The notes: generated from the letters alone by a model not told the origin. 64,000 nucleotides of DNA from Kitasatospora paranensis (GCF_039544005.1 NZ_BAABKV010000001.1:3782001-3846000), one strand, 5' to 3'. Shown: positions 16,909-27,237, counted from the stretch's first letter. Numbers and translations are program-made.

Positions 16909-17691
16909 CTACGAGGACACGGCCGGGGCCGCGAGCGCCTCGGCGGCGGCCCGGGCGAAGCCCTCGGGGTTGTCCAGCATGATGTTGTGCCCGCAGGCCG
17001 GGACGGCCACCACACGGACTCCGGCGGCGGCGAGCTCGTCCGCCCCCGCGAGCGGGCCGCCGGCCGCCGGCAGCAGGTAGGTGCGCGGGACGTCGAGGCC
17101 CAGCAGGATCTGCCGCATGGTGGGGTCGGTGCCGCGGGCCAGCTGGACGGCGCTGCGGTGCAGCGCCTCGCGGCCGGCCAGCCGCATGGTGGCCCACCAG
17201 TGCGGGCCGACCCGGTCGGCGACCTCCTGCCAGCCGCCCGCCACGAAGTCGTCCTCCGCGTAGGCGGCGATGCCGCTGCCTCCGGCGTGGCCGGGCCGGA
17301 AGGGGACGGGGTCGAGATTGGCGTCGACCAGCAGCAGCCGGGAGACCAGGTGGGGGTGGCGGTCGGCCAGCACGACGGCCACCGACCCGCCCATGCTGTG
17401 GGCGACGAGCTCCGCGCCGGTGACCCCGGCGGCGGTGAGGACCTCGGCCAAGGCGTCGGCGTGCGACTCCAGGGTGTAGTCGAAGCCGGTCGGCCGGTCA
17501 CTGATGCCGTGCCCGAGCAGGTCGACGAGCAGGGAGCGGCGCCCGGCCAGCAGCGGATGGACGGCCGCCTCCGCGAAGTACGCCGCCGAGGTGGCGCCGA
17601 GCCCGTGCACGTACACCCGGGCCGGTTCCCGCCCCGGGAACTCCACCCAGCGCATCCGGTCGCCCTCCGGTGTCACCACTGCCGTACGCAC
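16909..17691 (-). CDS. Alpha/beta hydrolase
   Basis: 260-aa alpha/beta-hydrolase fold protein. Oxyanion-hole motif HGLGA near residue 30, nucleophile elbow AHSMGGS (Ser near 98), acidic-residue region LLLVDANLDP, and C-terminal His in VPACGHNIMLDNP. Substrate not predictable; epoxide hydrolases, esterases and haloperoxidase-like enzymes share this pattern. Starts at GTG 17691. It is a single gene, upstream of the ybaK-like gene on the same strand. Confidence 0.85.
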   Translation of the reverse strand: MRTAVVTPEGDRMRWVEFPGREPARVYVHGLGATSAAYFAEAAVHPLLAGRRSLLVDLLGHGISDRPTGFDYTLESHADALAEVLTAAGVTGAELVAHSMGGSVAVVLADRHPHLVSRLLLVDANLDPVPFRPGHAGGSGIAAYAEDDFVAGGWQEVADRVGPHWWATMRLAGREALHRSAVQLARGTDPTMRQILLGLDVPRTYLLPAAGGPLAGADELAAAGVRVVAVPACGHNIMLDNPEGFARAAAEALAAPAVSS

Positions 17692-17871
17692 AGCCTGTCG
17701 CCCCCGTCTCGCCGTCCGTCGCGACCGTGCGGCCGCCCGCGGACCACGAGCCTAAGGTGCCGGTCCGTCAGATCACGACAGGCCGCGGGCCCGCGCGGCC
17801 GACGCGGGCCCGGATCGGGCGGGCAACGGAGGCGCGGGCGGGCTCGGGGCGGCGGGCTCGGGGCCGGCGGC

Positions 17872-18273
17872 TCAGTGGCCGCCGAATCCCTCGTCCGAGG
17901 GGACGACCTCGCGACCGAGCGGCATCAGCGAGATCGGGACCATCTTCAGATTGGCCCAGCCGAACGGGATCCCGATGATCGAGATGAACAGCGGGATGCT
18001 CGTCGCGATGTGGGCGAGCGCCAGCCACCACCCGGCGAAGACCAGCCAGATCACATTGCCGACGCAGGACGCCGCCCCGGCGTCGGGCTTCTCCACCGTC
18101 GTCCGGCCGAACGGCCAGAGCATGAACCCGGCCAGCCGGAACGCGGCGATCCCGAACGGGATGGTGATGATCAGCACGAAGCAGATGATCCCCGCGATCG
18201 CGTACGCGATCGCCATCCAGAGCCCGCAGAAGATCAGCCAGATGACGTTGAGCACAAGGTTGATCACCTTCAT
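17872..18273 (-). CDS. YccF domain-containing membrane protein
   Basis: 133-aa inner-membrane protein with two tandem YccF repeats: VLNVIWLIFCGLWMAIAYAIAG...ITIPFGIAAFRLA and VGNVIWLVFAGWWLALAHIATS...IGIPFGWANLKM. Each repeat supplies hydrophobic helices. Function unknown. ATG at 18273 with GGAGGG close upstream. Divergent from the cation antiporter pair. Confidence 0.88.
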   Translation of the reverse strand: MKVINLVLNVIWLIFCGLWMAIAYAIAGIICFVLIITIPFGIAAFRLAGFMLWPFGRTTVEKPDAGAASCVGNVIWLVFAGWWLALAHIATSIPLFISIIGIPFGWANLKMVPISLMPLGREVVPSDEGFGGH

Positions 18274-18422
18274 ACCCTCCAGCCTCCCACGCGGGGTCGG
18301 CCGCGCAACCGCTCGTGCCGGACCCGGCCGGAAACGGGCCGGCGGGAGGCGGTGGCGACCGGACTTTACCAATTCATTACCATGTCCAGGTGGCCCTTCC
18401 GCGCGACGAGAGGACAACCGAC

Positions 18423-18908
18423 ATGCCGATCCCCCGGGTCCGGACGACGAACCTGCCGGGTGTGGGCGTCCAGTACGACCTGACGACGCGAGAACAGCGC
18501 CATCTGTCGGTCATCGCCCACCGCGACGGCTCACGCAGCCTCAACGTCTACCGGGCGGACGACCCCGACGCCTGCGCGCACGCCCTGCACCTGACCGCCG
18601 CCGAGTCCGAGGCCCTCACCGACGCACTGACGCCCGCTCACCACAGCCCAGGCGTCCTGCACACCACCGACCTCGGGCTGGTCGCCGAGCGGATCCCGCT
18701 CGGCGGGAGCTCGTACTGGAACGGCCGGCTGCTCGGGGACACCCGGATGCGCACCGCCACCGGCGTCTCCGTCGTCGCCGTGCTGCGCCGCACCGGCGCC
18801 CTGCCCTCGCCCGCCCCGGACTTCCGGCTCGCCGGCGGCGACACCCTGATCGTCATCGGCACCCGGGAGGGCGTCGACGCCGCCGCCGCGATCCTGGGAC
18901 GGGAGTGA
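18423..18908 (+). CDS. Cation:proton antiporter regulatory subunit (TrkA-C domain)
   Basis: 161-aa cytoplasmic protein. The N-terminal half is unlike RCK-N. The C-terminal half (about residues 80-160) is a TrkA-C domain (LVAERIPLGGSSYWNGRLLGDT...DFRLAGGDTLIVIGTREGVD), expected to bind a regulatory ligand. The antiporter gene starts 4 bases after its stop, matching the two-gene regulatory-subunit plus CPA2-antiporter arrangement of actinobacteria. An AT-rich promoter-like stretch (18363-18385) precedes it. Confidence 0.85.
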   Translation: MPIPRVRTTNLPGVGVQYDLTTREQRHLSVIAHRDGSRSLNVYRADDPDACAHALHLTAAESEALTDALTPAHHSPGVLHTTDLGLVAERIPLGGSSYWNGRLLGDTRMRTATGVSVVAVLRRTGALPSPAPDFRLAGGDTLIVIGTREGVDAAAAILGRE

Positions 18909-18912
18909 TCGG

Positions 18913-20195
18913 ATGCACACCGCCTCCTCTTCATCGAACTCGGCTCGGTCATCCTGGTGCTGGGCCTGCTCGGCCGCCTGGCCGGCCGGTACGGCTTCTC
19001 CCCGATCCCGCTCTACCTGCTCGGCGGTCTCGCGTTCGGGCACGGCGGGCTGCTGCCGCTCAGCGCCAGCGAGGAGTTCGTCGCGACCGGCGCCGAGATC
19101 GGCGTCGTCCTGCTGCTGCTGATGCTCGGCCTGGAGTACACCGCGGCAGACCTGGTGACCAATCTGAAGGCCCAGTACCCGGCCGGCGCCGTGGACTTCG
19201 CGTTCAACGCGCTGCCGGGCGCGGCCATGGGGCTGCTGCTCGGCTGGGGTCCGGTCGCCGCGGTGGTGCTGGCCGGGGTCACCTGGATCTCCTCCTCCGG
19301 GGTCATCGCGAAGGTGCTGGGCGACCTCGGACGGCTCGGCAACCGGGAGACTCCGGTCATCCTCAGCATCCTGGTGCTGGAAGACCTGGCGATGGCGGTC
19401 TACCTGCCGATCCTCACCGCCCTGCTGGCCGGCGCCGGCCTGCTCGCGGGCAGTGTGACCCTGGCGATCGCGCTGGCCACCGCCGGGGCGGTGCTGTTCG
19501 TCGCGCTCCGCTACGGGCGGCTGATCTCGCGGTTCGTGTCGCACGACGACCCGGAGAAGCTGCTGCTGGTCGTCCTGGGCCTGACCCTGCTGGTGGCCGG
19601 GGTCGCCCAGCAACTGCAGGTGTCGGCGGCGGTCGGCGCCTTCCTGGTCGGCATCGCGCTGTCCGGCGAGGCCGCGGAGGGCGCGCACACGCTGCTCAGC
19701 CCGCTGCGCGACCTGTTCGCCGCGGTGTTCTTCGTCTTCTTCGGGCTGAGCACCGACCCGACCAGCATTCCGCCGGTGCTGCTGCCGGCCCTGGCGCTGG
19801 CCGCGGCGACCGCCCTCACCAAGATCGCCACGGGCTACTGGGCCGCCCGGCGGGCCGGGATCGCCGTCCGCGGCCGCTGGCGGGCCGGCGGTGCGCTGGT
19901 CGCCCGTGGCGAGTTCTCCATCGTGATCGCGGGGCTGGCCGTCACCGCCGGGATCGAGCCGGACCTCGGCCCGCTGGCCACCGCGTACGTGCTGATCCTG
20001 GTGGTGGTCGGGCCGCTCGCGGCCCGCTGGACCGAGCCCGTGGCGGAACGTTTCGCCCGGCTGTGGTCGGGCGGCTGGTCCCCACGTCGGCAGCGCCCTG
20101 CGCCGGCAGACCCCGTCGCGGTGCCGGCGCCGCTGTCGGACACCGGGCGGCCGGAGGCACCGGTGGAGCGGGCGGCGGCCGACACCCCGTCCTGA
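18913..20195 (+). CDS. CPA2 cation:proton antiporter (KefB/Nha-like); frameshift near the start
   Basis: Polytopic membrane antiporter (about 12 helices). The CPA2 signature is clear: FSPIPLYLLGGLAFGHGG, VVLLLLMLGLEYT, TWISSSGVIAKVLGDLGRLGNRE, LVLEDLAMAVYLPI and QLQVSAAVGAFLVGIALSGE. The coding frame begins at ATG 18913; the CC at 18923-18924 lacks one C. With it the N-terminus reads MHTALLFIELGSVILVLGLL and joins the long frame, giving 427 aa. It has no C-terminal RCK domain, which is supplied by the preceding gene. Probable K+ or Na+ efflux in pH homeostasis. Confidence 0.87.
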
Positions 20196-20236
20196 CGGCC
20201 CGGAGCTGCGCCCGGGCGGCCCGGGAACACTCGCGC

Positions 20237-20594
20237 TCAGGCCTCCGCGGCCCGCAGGCTCTCCGCCGACCGGGCGAGCAGCAGGTCGCGCTCACGGGCG
20301 TTGCGGGTGAGCCCGGCCGCCCGTTCGAACTCGGCCGCCGCCTCGCGGTAGCGACCGAGCCGGGCCAGCAGGTCGCCGCGGACGCTCGGGAGCAGGTGGT
20401 AGGAGTCGAGCGAGGGCTCCGCGGCGAGCCGGTCGACGAGCACCAGCCCGGTCTCCGGTCCGAACCAGCGCGTCCCGGGCGGTCTCCTCGGCGAGTCCGA
20501 TGCCGCGGAGCAGGCGGGCCAGGCCCGCGATGATCCGCGCCGACTCGATCCGCCAGACCGCCTCGATCGTTCGGTGGATGTCGGTGGCCGTCAC
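20237..20594 (-). pseudogene. Remnant of ECF (SigJ-like, DUF6596-type) sigma factor gene, internally deleted
   Basis: Starts at GTG 20594 with a normal N-terminus for this sigma family (IHRTIEAVWRIESARIIAGLARLLR, then LAEETARDALV). It then jumps, around 20440-20470 and out of frame, to the family's extreme C-terminus (LVLVDRLAAEPSLDSYHLLPSVRGDLLARLGR, ending ERDLLLARSAESLRAAEA). The roughly 300 residues between, including sigma regions 2 and 4, are gone. Unlike the other broken genes here, adding one base does not restore it. The YCII gene just upstream is its usual partner and is intact. Confidence 0.75.
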
Positions 20595-20644
20595 AGCACC
20601 CCATCACAGCAGGTGCGGGCGGCCGTTGGCCAGCGGACGGACCG

Positions 20645-21073
20645 TCAGCCGGTGATCGGCCTGCGGCGTTCGTCGCGCCAGGCCTGCTGCGCGGCCAGGT
20701 GCTCGGCGGTGAGCACGTCCGGCGGGAAGTCGGCGGCCTCGAAGACCTTGCGGAGCTCCAGCACGGCGCCGTCCTCGAACGGGGCGCGGCCGGCCCACTC
20801 CAGGGCCTCCTCGCGGGAGCCGACGTCGATCACCCAGAACCCGGCGATGAGCTCCTTGGACTCGGTGAACGGGCCGTCGGTGACGGTGGGCCGCCCGCCG
20901 CGGTAGGTGAGCCGGGCGCCGTTGGAGCTGGGGTGGAGGCCCTCGGCGGCGAGCAGCACGCCCGCCTTGATCAGCTCCTCGTTGTAGCGGCTCATGGCGT
21001 CGAAGGCCTCCGGGGTCGGCATCACGCCGGCCTCGGAGTCCTCGTTCGCCTGGACGATCAGCATGAAGCGCAT
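20645..21073 (-). CDS. YCII-related (DGPF domain) protein
   Basis: 142 aa, ferredoxin-like fold. Typical YCII features: start MRFMLIVQANEDSEAG, the DGPFTESKELIAGFWVIDV box near residue 70, and GAVLELRKVFEAADF. These small proteins are usually encoded next to SigJ-like ECF sigma factors and may act with them; catalytic role unproven. Here the partner sigma gene, 50 bp downstream, is a deletion remnant, so this gene is probably orphaned. Confidence 0.87.
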   Translation of the reverse strand: MRFMLIVQANEDSEAGVMPTPEAFDAMSRYNEELIKAGVLLAAEGLHPSSNGARLTYRGGRPTVTDGPFTESKELIAGFWVIDVGSREEALEWAGRAPFEDGAVLELRKVFEAADFPPDVLTAEHLAAQQAWRDERRRPITG

Positions 21074-21205
21074 GACGGCTGTCTCCTCGTTCTGGCCCGC
21101 CGTGTGCGGGCCGGCGCCGGTCCCTCCGGCTCCTGTCGACGCGTCGAACGGGGCCGCCCCGGATCGACACGGCCGCAGGACGTTCTTTCGGCGGACGCCC
21201 GCGAC

Positions 21206-22921
21206 CTACCGCTCGGTGGGCTCCACCGCGTTCACCAGCCGGTCGTAGGCGGCGATGTCGGGGTGGTGCAGGTCGAAGGCCGGGGATTCGGAGCGGATGC
21301 GCGGCAGGCCCTCGAAGTTGTGCCGCGGCGGCGGGCAGGAGGTCGCCCACTCCAGCGAGCGGCCGTAGCCCCACGGGTCGTCGACCTCGACCTTCTCGCC
21401 GTACTTGGCGGTCTTCCAGACGTTGTAGAGGAACGGCAGGACGGACAGGCCGAGTACGAAGGAGCCGATGGTGGAGACGGTGTTCAGGGTGGTGAAGCCG
21501 TCCGAGGCCAGGTAGTCGGCGTAGCGGCGGGGCATGCCCTCGGCGCCGAGCCAGTGCTGGACGAGGAAGGTGGTGTGGAAGCCGAAGAACAGCGTCCAGA
21601 AGCAGATCTTGCCGAGGCGCTCGTCGAGCATCTTGCCGGTCATCTTCGGCCACCAGAAGTGGAAGCCGGCGAACATCGCGAAGACGACGGTGCCGAAGAC
21701 CACGTAGTGGAAGTGGGCGACGACGAAGTACGAGTCGGAGACGTGGAAGTCGATCGGCGGGGAGGCCAGCAGCACGCCGGTGAGGCCACCGAAGAGGAAG
21801 GTGACCAGGAAGCCGACGCTCCACAGCATCGGGGTCTCGAAGCTCAGGCTGCCGCGCCACATGGTGCCGATCCAGTTGAAGAACTTCACCCCGGTGGGGA
21901 CGGCGATCAGCAGGGTCATGAAGGAGAAGAACGGCAGCAGCACCTGGCCGGTGACGAACATGTGGTGCGCCCAGACGGTGACCGAGAGGCCGGTGATGGC
22001 GATGGTGGCGGCGATCAGGCCGCTGTAGCCGAAGATCGGTTTGCGGCTGAAGACCGGGATGATCTCGGTGACGATGCCGAAGAACGGCAGCGCGATGATG
22101 TAGACCTCGGGGTGGCCGAAGAACCAGAACAGGTGCTGCCACAGCATCGCTCCGCCGTTGGCGGGGTCGAAGACGTGGGCGCCGAACTTGCGGTCGGCCT
22201 CCAGGGCGAGCAGCGCGGCGGCCAGGACGGGGAAGGCGAAGAGCACCAGGATGCTGGTGAAGAGGACGTTCCAGACGAAGATCGACATCCGGAACATCGT
22301 CATGCCGGGCGCGCGCAGGCAGACGATGGTGGTGATGAAGTTGACCGCGCCGAGGATCGTGCCGAAGCCGGAGAAGGCCAGACCCATGATCCACATGTCG
22401 CCGCCGATGCCGGGCGAGTGGATCTCCCCGGAGAGCGGGGTGTAGGCGAACCAGCCGAAGTCGGCGGCTCCGTCCGGGGTGAGGAAGCTGCCCATCACGA
22501 TCAGCGACCCGAACAGGTAGAACCAGTACGCCAGGGCGTTCAGCCGGGGGAAGGCGACGTCGGGGGCGCCGATCTGCAGCGGCATGATCCAGTTGGTGAA
22601 CCCGGCGAACAGCGGGGTGGCGAACATCAGCAGCATGATCGTGCCGTGCATGGTGAACAGCTGGTTGTACTGCTCGTTGGAGACGATCTGGGTGCCGGGC
22701 CGGGCCAGCTCGGCCCGCATCACCAGCGCCATCACGCCGCCCACCAGGAAGAACGCGAACGCCGTGGTCATGTACAGCGTGCCGATCTGCTTGTGATCGG
22801 TGGTGGTGAGCCAGACCACGAGGGCGCGGCCGCGGCGGGGACGGCGGGCGAGCCCCGGTCGGGGGCGGCGGGCGGGGCGGGGCTCCGGGTGGTGCCCGGT
22901 GTCCGTCGGCAGAATCGTCAC
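21206..22921 (-). CDS. ctaD: Cytochrome c oxidase subunit I (aa3-type), stand-alone copy
   Basis: 571-aa heme-copper oxidase catalytic subunit with 12 helices. Heme and copper ligands are visible: [11 protein letters not shown] (low-spin heme His), [15 protein letters not shown] (CuB His and cross-linked Tyr), [10 protein letters not shown] (His pair), VAHFHYVV (proximal heme ligands). GTG at 22921 is chosen for AGGGAG seven bases upstream; a TTG at 22963 is possible. No subunit II, III or IV gene is adjacent, so this is likely a second ctaD relying on subunits coded elsewhere. It follows htpX and the partial nuo locus on the same strand. Confidence 0.93.
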   Translation of the reverse strand: MTILPTDTGHHPEPRPARRPRPGLARRPRRGRALVVWLTTTDHKQIGTLYMTTAFAFFLVGGVMALVMRAELARPGTQIVSNEQYNQLFTMHGTIMLLMFATPLFAGFTNWIMPLQIGAPDVAFPRLNALAYWFYLFGSLIVMGSFLTPDGAADFGWFAYTPLSGEIHSPGIGGDMWIMGLAFSGFGTILGAVNFITTIVCLRAPGMTMFRMSIFVWNVLFTSILVLFAFPVLAAALLALEADRKFGAHVFDPANGGAMLWQHLFWFFGHPEVYIIALPFFGIVTEIIPVFSRKPIFGYSGLIAATIAITGLSVTVWAHHMFVTGQVLLPFFSFMTLLIAVPTGVKFFNWIGTMWRGSLSFETPMLWSVGFLVTFLFGGLTGVLLASPPIDFHVSDSYFVVAHFHYVVFGTVVFAMFAGFHFWWPKMTGKMLDERLGKICFWTLFFGFHTTFLVQHWLGAEGMPRRYADYLASDGFTTLNTVSTIGSFVLGLSVLPFLYNVWKTAKYGEKVEVDDPWGYGRSLEWATSCPPPRHNFEGLPRIRSESPAFDLHHPDIAAYDRLVNAVEPTER

Positions 22922-23064
22922 GGGGCCGCTCCCTGTCACCCGGACGACCGCCGGGCCGTTCAACGGATGATCCGCCCATCAGTACCAGGCAGTGCGGCGG
23001 CCGCCGGGAGGCTCGCCGCAGCGGCCCCCGGGACTCACCCGACCGGCCCCCGTCCGGTGCCGGT

Positions 23065-23922
23065 TCAGTGCCCGGCCATCCGCTCCAGGCGGGCGATCCG
23101 CTCGCCCATCGGCGGGTGGGTGGAGAAGAACTTCGCACCCGCCTCGCCCGGCCGGAACGGGTTGGCGATCATCATGTGGCTGGCGGTCTGCAGCTGCGGC
23201 TCGGGCGGCAGCGGCAGCCGCTGGGTGCCGGCGTCAAGCTTGCGCAGCGCACTCGCCAGGGCCAGCGGATCACCGGTGATCCGGGCCCCGTCGGCGTCGG
23301 CCTGGTACTCCCGGGAGCGGCTGATCGCGAGCTGGATCAGCGAGGCCGCCAGCGGCCCGAGAATCATGATCAGCAGCATCCCGACCAGGCCCGGGCCCTC
23401 GTCGTCGTCACTGCGCCCGACCGGGATCAGCCAGGCGAACTGCACCAGGAACATCACCATCGAGGCCAGCGCACCGGCCACCGAGGAGATCAGGATGTCC
23501 CGGTTGTAGACGTGGCTGAGCTCGTGGCCGATGACGCCGCGCAGCTCGCGCTCGTCCAGCAGCTGCATGATGCCGTCGGTGCAGCAGACCGCCGCGTTGC
23601 GCGGGTTGCGGCCGGTGGCGAAGGCGTTCGGCGCCGGGGTCGGGGAGATGTACAGCCGGGGCATCGGCTGCCGGGCCGAGGTGGAGAGCTCGCGGACGAT
23701 CCGGTACAGCTGCGGCGCCTCGATCTCGCTGACCGGGCGGGCCCGCATGGCGCGCAGCGCCAGCTTGTCGCTGTTCCAGTACGCGTACGCGTTGGTGGCC
23801 AGCGCGATCGCCAGGGCGACCAGCAGGCCGGTGCGGCCGAAGAAGCTGCCGATCAGCAGGATCAGGGCCGAGAGACCCCCGAGAAGAACAGCCGTCCTCA
23901 ACCCGTTGTGCTGGCGGTGCAC
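23065..23922 (-). CDS. htpX: M48 membrane zinc metalloprotease HtpX
   Basis: 285-aa membrane protease for misfolded membrane proteins. Two N-terminal helices ([14 protein letters not shown] and [19 protein letters not shown]), the zinc site [10 protein letters not shown], two further helices after it, and the third zinc ligand region [20 protein letters not shown] at 23922 is preceded by GGAGGG; longer in-frame starts (to 24024) have no ribosome-binding site and a non-family N-terminus. It lies 126 bp after nuoN. The same nuoN-htpX adjacency is my recollection for other streptomycetes. Confidence 0.93.
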   Translation of the reverse strand: MHRQHNGLRTAVLLGGLSALILLIGSFFGRTGLLVALAIALATNAYAYWNSDKLALRAMRARPVSEIEAPQLYRIVRELSTSARQPMPRLYISPTPAPNAFATGRNPRNAAVCCTDGIMQLLDERELRGVIGHELSHVYNRDILISSVAGALASMVMFLVQFAWLIPVGRSDDDEGPGLVGMLLIMILGPLAASLIQLAISRSREYQADADGARITGDPLALASALRKLDAGTQRLPLPPEPQLQTASHMMIANPFRPGEAGAKFFSTHPPMGERIARLERMAGH

Positions 23923-24048
23923 GGCGGACCCTCCGTGATGGTGCGGTGGGGAGCCCCGGTGCGGCATCCCTCGTCGGATCAACGGCAGGATGCCGGTCGT
24001 TCGTTCCCCGCCGCATCCGGACACCGCCGCCCGGGTGGGCGCCCCGGG

Positions 24049-25617
24049 TCAGAACAGGCTGCCGCCCACCACCTGGAGCACCAGCTGCGGCGCCACCGAC
24101 AACACCACCGCACCGCCCGCCGTGAGCGCCAGCGCGGCGGCCAGCGGCCCCGGCACCCGGCGGTCCGCGGCCGGCAGCGCCTCCCCGGCCGGGACGAACA
24201 GCTTCGCCGTCCACGCCAGGTAGTAGTACAGGGCGATCACGACGTTCACTGCCATCACCACGGCCAGCCAGCCGAGCCCGGCGTCGACGGCCGCCCGGAA
24301 GACCACCACCTTGCCGAACAGGCCGACCACGCCCGGCGGCAGACCGGCCAGGCAGAGCAGGAAGAACGCCAGCGCCAGGGCGGCCCACCGGTGGCCGGCG
24401 AAGAGGCCCCGGTGGTCGTCCAGCCGGGTGCCGCGGGTGCGCGCCACGACCGCGACCGCGCCGAACGCGCCGAGGTTCACCAGGCCGTAGATCAGCGCGT
24501 AGGCGACGGTGGCGCCGAGCGGCCGGGGCGTGCCCTGGTACCCGGCGGCGGCCAGCGGCACCAGCAGGTACCCGGCCTGGCCGATCGACGACCAGGCGAG
24601 CAGCCGGACGGCGCTGTGCGGGGTGTCCGGCCGCTGGCGCAGCGCGCCGACGTTGCCGGCCGTCATGGTGAGGGCGGCAAGCACCGCGAGCACCAGGCCC
24701 CAGGTGTGGCCGTACGGGTGGAAGGCGACCGAGGTGACCAGGGCGAGGCCGGCCAGGCCGGCGGCCTTGCCGACCACGGACAGGTAGCCGGCCACCGGCA
24801 GCGGCGCGCCGGTGTAGGTGTCCGGCAGCCAGAAGTGGAAGGGCACGGCGGCGACCTTGAAGGCGAAGCCGACCATGGTCAGCACCGCGCCGGCCTCGGC
24901 GAGCGGCTTCAGCTGGCCGGGGACGTGCGCCAGGCCGTCGGCGATCGCGCTGAGGTGGATCGAGCCGGTGGCCGCGTAGACGAAGGAGACGCCGAGCAGC
25001 ATCACGGCGGTGGCGGTGACCGAGGACAGGAAGAACTTCAGCGCGCCCTCGGCGCCCCGGGCGTCCCGGCGCAGCGCGACCAGGGCGAAGCCCGGCAGCG
25101 AGACGACCTCCAGCGCGATGATCAGCGTCGCCAGGTCGCGGGAGGCGGGCAGCAGGGCGGCCCCGGCCGCGCTGCTGAGCAGCAGGAACCAGTACTCGCC
25201 GCCGGGCAGCCGCTCCTCGTCGACGGTGTGCAGCGACAGCAGCACGGCGACCAGCGCGCCGCCCAGGGCGATCAGCTGGAAGGCCAGCGCGAAGTGGTCC
25301 GCGACGTAGCTGCAGGCGCCCGGCCCGGCCACCGTCCGCAGGCAGAACGTCGCCCGGGCATCGCCGCGCACCAGCGGGAGCATCGACAGCAGGGCGAGCA
25401 GCAGGCCCGCGGCCGAGGCCCAGCCGAGGACGCGCTTGCGGCCGTCCGGCAGGAACAGGTCGGCGAGCAGCACGGCGAGCGCGGCCAGCGCCGCGATCAG
25501 CGGCGGTGCGACGGCCGTCCAGTCCACCGACTGGATGAGGCCGCCCGGGTCGGCGACGGCGAGAGCGTTCATGGCGGGCTGCCCCAGGGGAGGAGATCCG
25601 AGCGGGGTGCTGATCAC
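24049..25617 (-). CDS. nuoN: NADH-quinone oxidoreductase subunit N
   Basis: 522-aa antiporter-like membrane subunit of complex I, last gene of the partial nuo locus. About 14 helices; conserved lysine helices in FKVAAVPFHFWLPDTYTGAP and LFGKVVVFRAAVDAG; AWSSIGQAGYLL is the family box around the central half-helix. Starts at GTG 25617, 3 bases after the nuoM stop. A MNALAV start 45 bases in is possible. Confidence 0.93.
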   Translation of the reverse strand: MISTPLGSPPLGQPAMNALAVADPGGLIQSVDWTAVAPPLIAALAALAVLLADLFLPDGRKRVLGWASAAGLLLALLSMLPLVRGDARATFCLRTVAGPGACSYVADHFALAFQLIALGGALVAVLLSLHTVDEERLPGGEYWFLLLSSAAGAALLPASRDLATLIIALEVVSLPGFALVALRRDARGAEGALKFFLSSVTATAVMLLGVSFVYAATGSIHLSAIADGLAHVPGQLKPLAEAGAVLTMVGFAFKVAAVPFHFWLPDTYTGAPLPVAGYLSVVGKAAGLAGLALVTSVAFHPYGHTWGLVLAVLAALTMTAGNVGALRQRPDTPHSAVRLLAWSSIGQAGYLLVPLAAAGYQGTPRPLGATVAYALIYGLVNLGAFGAVAVVARTRGTRLDDHRGLFAGHRWAALALAFFLLCLAGLPPGVVGLFGKVVVFRAAVDAGLGWLAVVMAVNVVIALYYYLAWTAKLFVPAGEALPAADRRVPGPLAAALALTAGGAVVLSVAPQLVLQVVGGSLF

Positions 25618-25620
25618 GGC

Positions 25621-27174
25621 TCAGCCACCCCCGAGGAGGTGCTTGACGGCCGGGTCGGACAGGCCGAGCAGCAGGGCCGGCCACAGGCCCGCGACCAGGG
25701 TGAGCGCGGCGAGCGGCGTCCAGCTGACCGCCTCGTACGCCAGCAGGTCGGGCACGCCGGAGACCGCGGCGGGCTGCTTCGGGTCGCCCATGCAGATCCG
25801 CCGCACCACGACGAGCAGGTACGCGGCGGTGAGCAGGGTGCCCAGGCCGGCCAGCACCATGTAGGTCAGGAAGGCGGGCCGGGACAGCCCGGCGGCCGGG
25901 TCGAAGGCGCCGAACATCGCGAGCACCTCGCCCCAGAACCCCGCCAGGCCCGGCAGCCCGAGGCTGGCGACGGCGGCGAAGGCCAGCAGCGCGCCGATCC
26001 GCGGTGTCCGGCCGTACAGCGCCGCGCCGGTCGCGCCGGCCAGGGTGTCGAGGTCGGAGGTGCCGTAGCGGTCCTTGACCGCGCCGACGAGGAAGAACAG
26101 CAGGCCGGTGACCAGGCCGTGCGCGATGTTGGCGAACAGCGCGCCGTTCACGCCGGCCGGGGTGAGCGAGGCGATGCCGAGCAGGACGAAGCCCATGTGG
26201 CCGACGGACGAGAACGCGATCAGCCGCTTGAGGTCGCCCTTGGCGCCCGGGCGGGCGAGGGCCAGGCAGGCCAGCGAGCCGTACACGATGCCGACCGCGG
26301 CGAACGCGCCCAGGTAGGGGGCGAAGGTGGCGGCGCCCTCCGGGACGATCGGCAGCCAGACCCGGACGAGGCCGTAGGTGCCCATCTTGAGGAGCACGCC
26401 GGCCAGCAGCACCGAGCCGGCGGTGGGCGCCGAGGTGTGCGCGTCCGGGAGCCAGCTGTGCAGCGGCCAGGCGGGCGCCTTGACGGCCAGGCCGAGCAGG
26501 ATCGCCAGCGCCGCGACCACCTGGGTGGTGTGCGAGAGGCCGCTGCCGTGCGCCGCGGCCAGCCGCGTCATGTCGAAGGTGCCGGCCTTGGTGCCGATCA
26601 GCAGGAAGCCGAGCAGCATCACCGCGGAGCCGAGCAGGGTGTAGAGGATGAAGCGGTTGGCGGCGGGCACCTTCGCGCCGCTGCCCCAGCGGGCGATCAG
26701 GAAGTACATCGGGATCAGTACGACCTCGAACGCCACGAAGAACAGCACCAGGTCGAGCACCGCGAAGGTGGCGAGCATGCCGACCTCCAGCAGGAGCAGC
26801 AGCCCGGTGAAGGCCTGCGCGGAGGGCACGCCGTCGCCGGACGGCAGCCGCCGGGTGGAGTACACCGCGCAGAGGAAGGTGAGCAGCGCGGTGAGGACCA
26901 GCAGGGGCAGCGAGATGCCGTCCACGCCGAGGTGGAGCCGCACGTCGAGGGCCGGGATCCAGCGGACGTCGGTGACGGCCTGCATCCGGCTCGGCCGGTC
27001 GTGGTCGAAGCCGGCCGCGAGGACGACGGTGAGCACGAGGACGGCGCCGGTGACGGCGGTGCCGAACCGCAGGGCCCGGCGGTCGGCGGTGGCCCGGTCC
27101 GCGCCGAACGGGGCCAGGGTGGCGGCGGCGCCGGCCAGCGGCAGCAGCAGGAGGGCGATGAGGACCGCGTTCAT
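25621..27174 (-). CDS. nuoM: NADH-quinone oxidoreductase subunit M
   Basis: 517-aa proton-pumping antiporter-like subunit. Recognisable blocks: LGVDGISLPLLVLTALLTFLC, the Glu helix FVAFEVVLIPMYFLIARWG, VKAPAWPLHSWLPDAHTSAP, and LIAFSSVGHMGFVLLGI. ATG at 27174; 63 bp separate it from nuoL, the only real gap within the nuo operon. Reads through intact. Confidence 0.94.
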   Translation of the reverse strand: MNAVLIALLLLPLAGAAATLAPFGADRATADRRALRFGTAVTGAVLVLTVVLAAGFDHDRPSRMQAVTDVRWIPALDVRLHLGVDGISLPLLVLTALLTFLCAVYSTRRLPSGDGVPSAQAFTGLLLLLEVGMLATFAVLDLVLFFVAFEVVLIPMYFLIARWGSGAKVPAANRFILYTLLGSAVMLLGFLLIGTKAGTFDMTRLAAAHGSGLSHTTQVVAALAILLGLAVKAPAWPLHSWLPDAHTSAPTAGSVLLAGVLLKMGTYGLVRVWLPIVPEGAATFAPYLGAFAAVGIVYGSLACLALARPGAKGDLKRLIAFSSVGHMGFVLLGIASLTPAGVNGALFANIAHGLVTGLLFFLVGAVKDRYGTSDLDTLAGATGAALYGRTPRIGALLAFAAVASLGLPGLAGFWGEVLAMFGAFDPAAGLSRPAFLTYMVLAGLGTLLTAAYLLVVVRRICMGDPKQPAAVSGVPDLLAYEAVSWTPLAALTLVAGLWPALLLGLSDPAVKHLLGGG

Positions 27175-27237
27175 CGGGGGCTCCAGGTTCGTGCTGCGGC
27201 GGGCGGGGACGGGAGGGGCGGTTCACGGCGGTGCGGG

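Noticed and set aside
16405..18483. 692-codon plus-strand open frame
   Set aside because: Shadow of the ybaK-like, hydrolase and YccF genes, all of which have clear family motifs on the minus strand.
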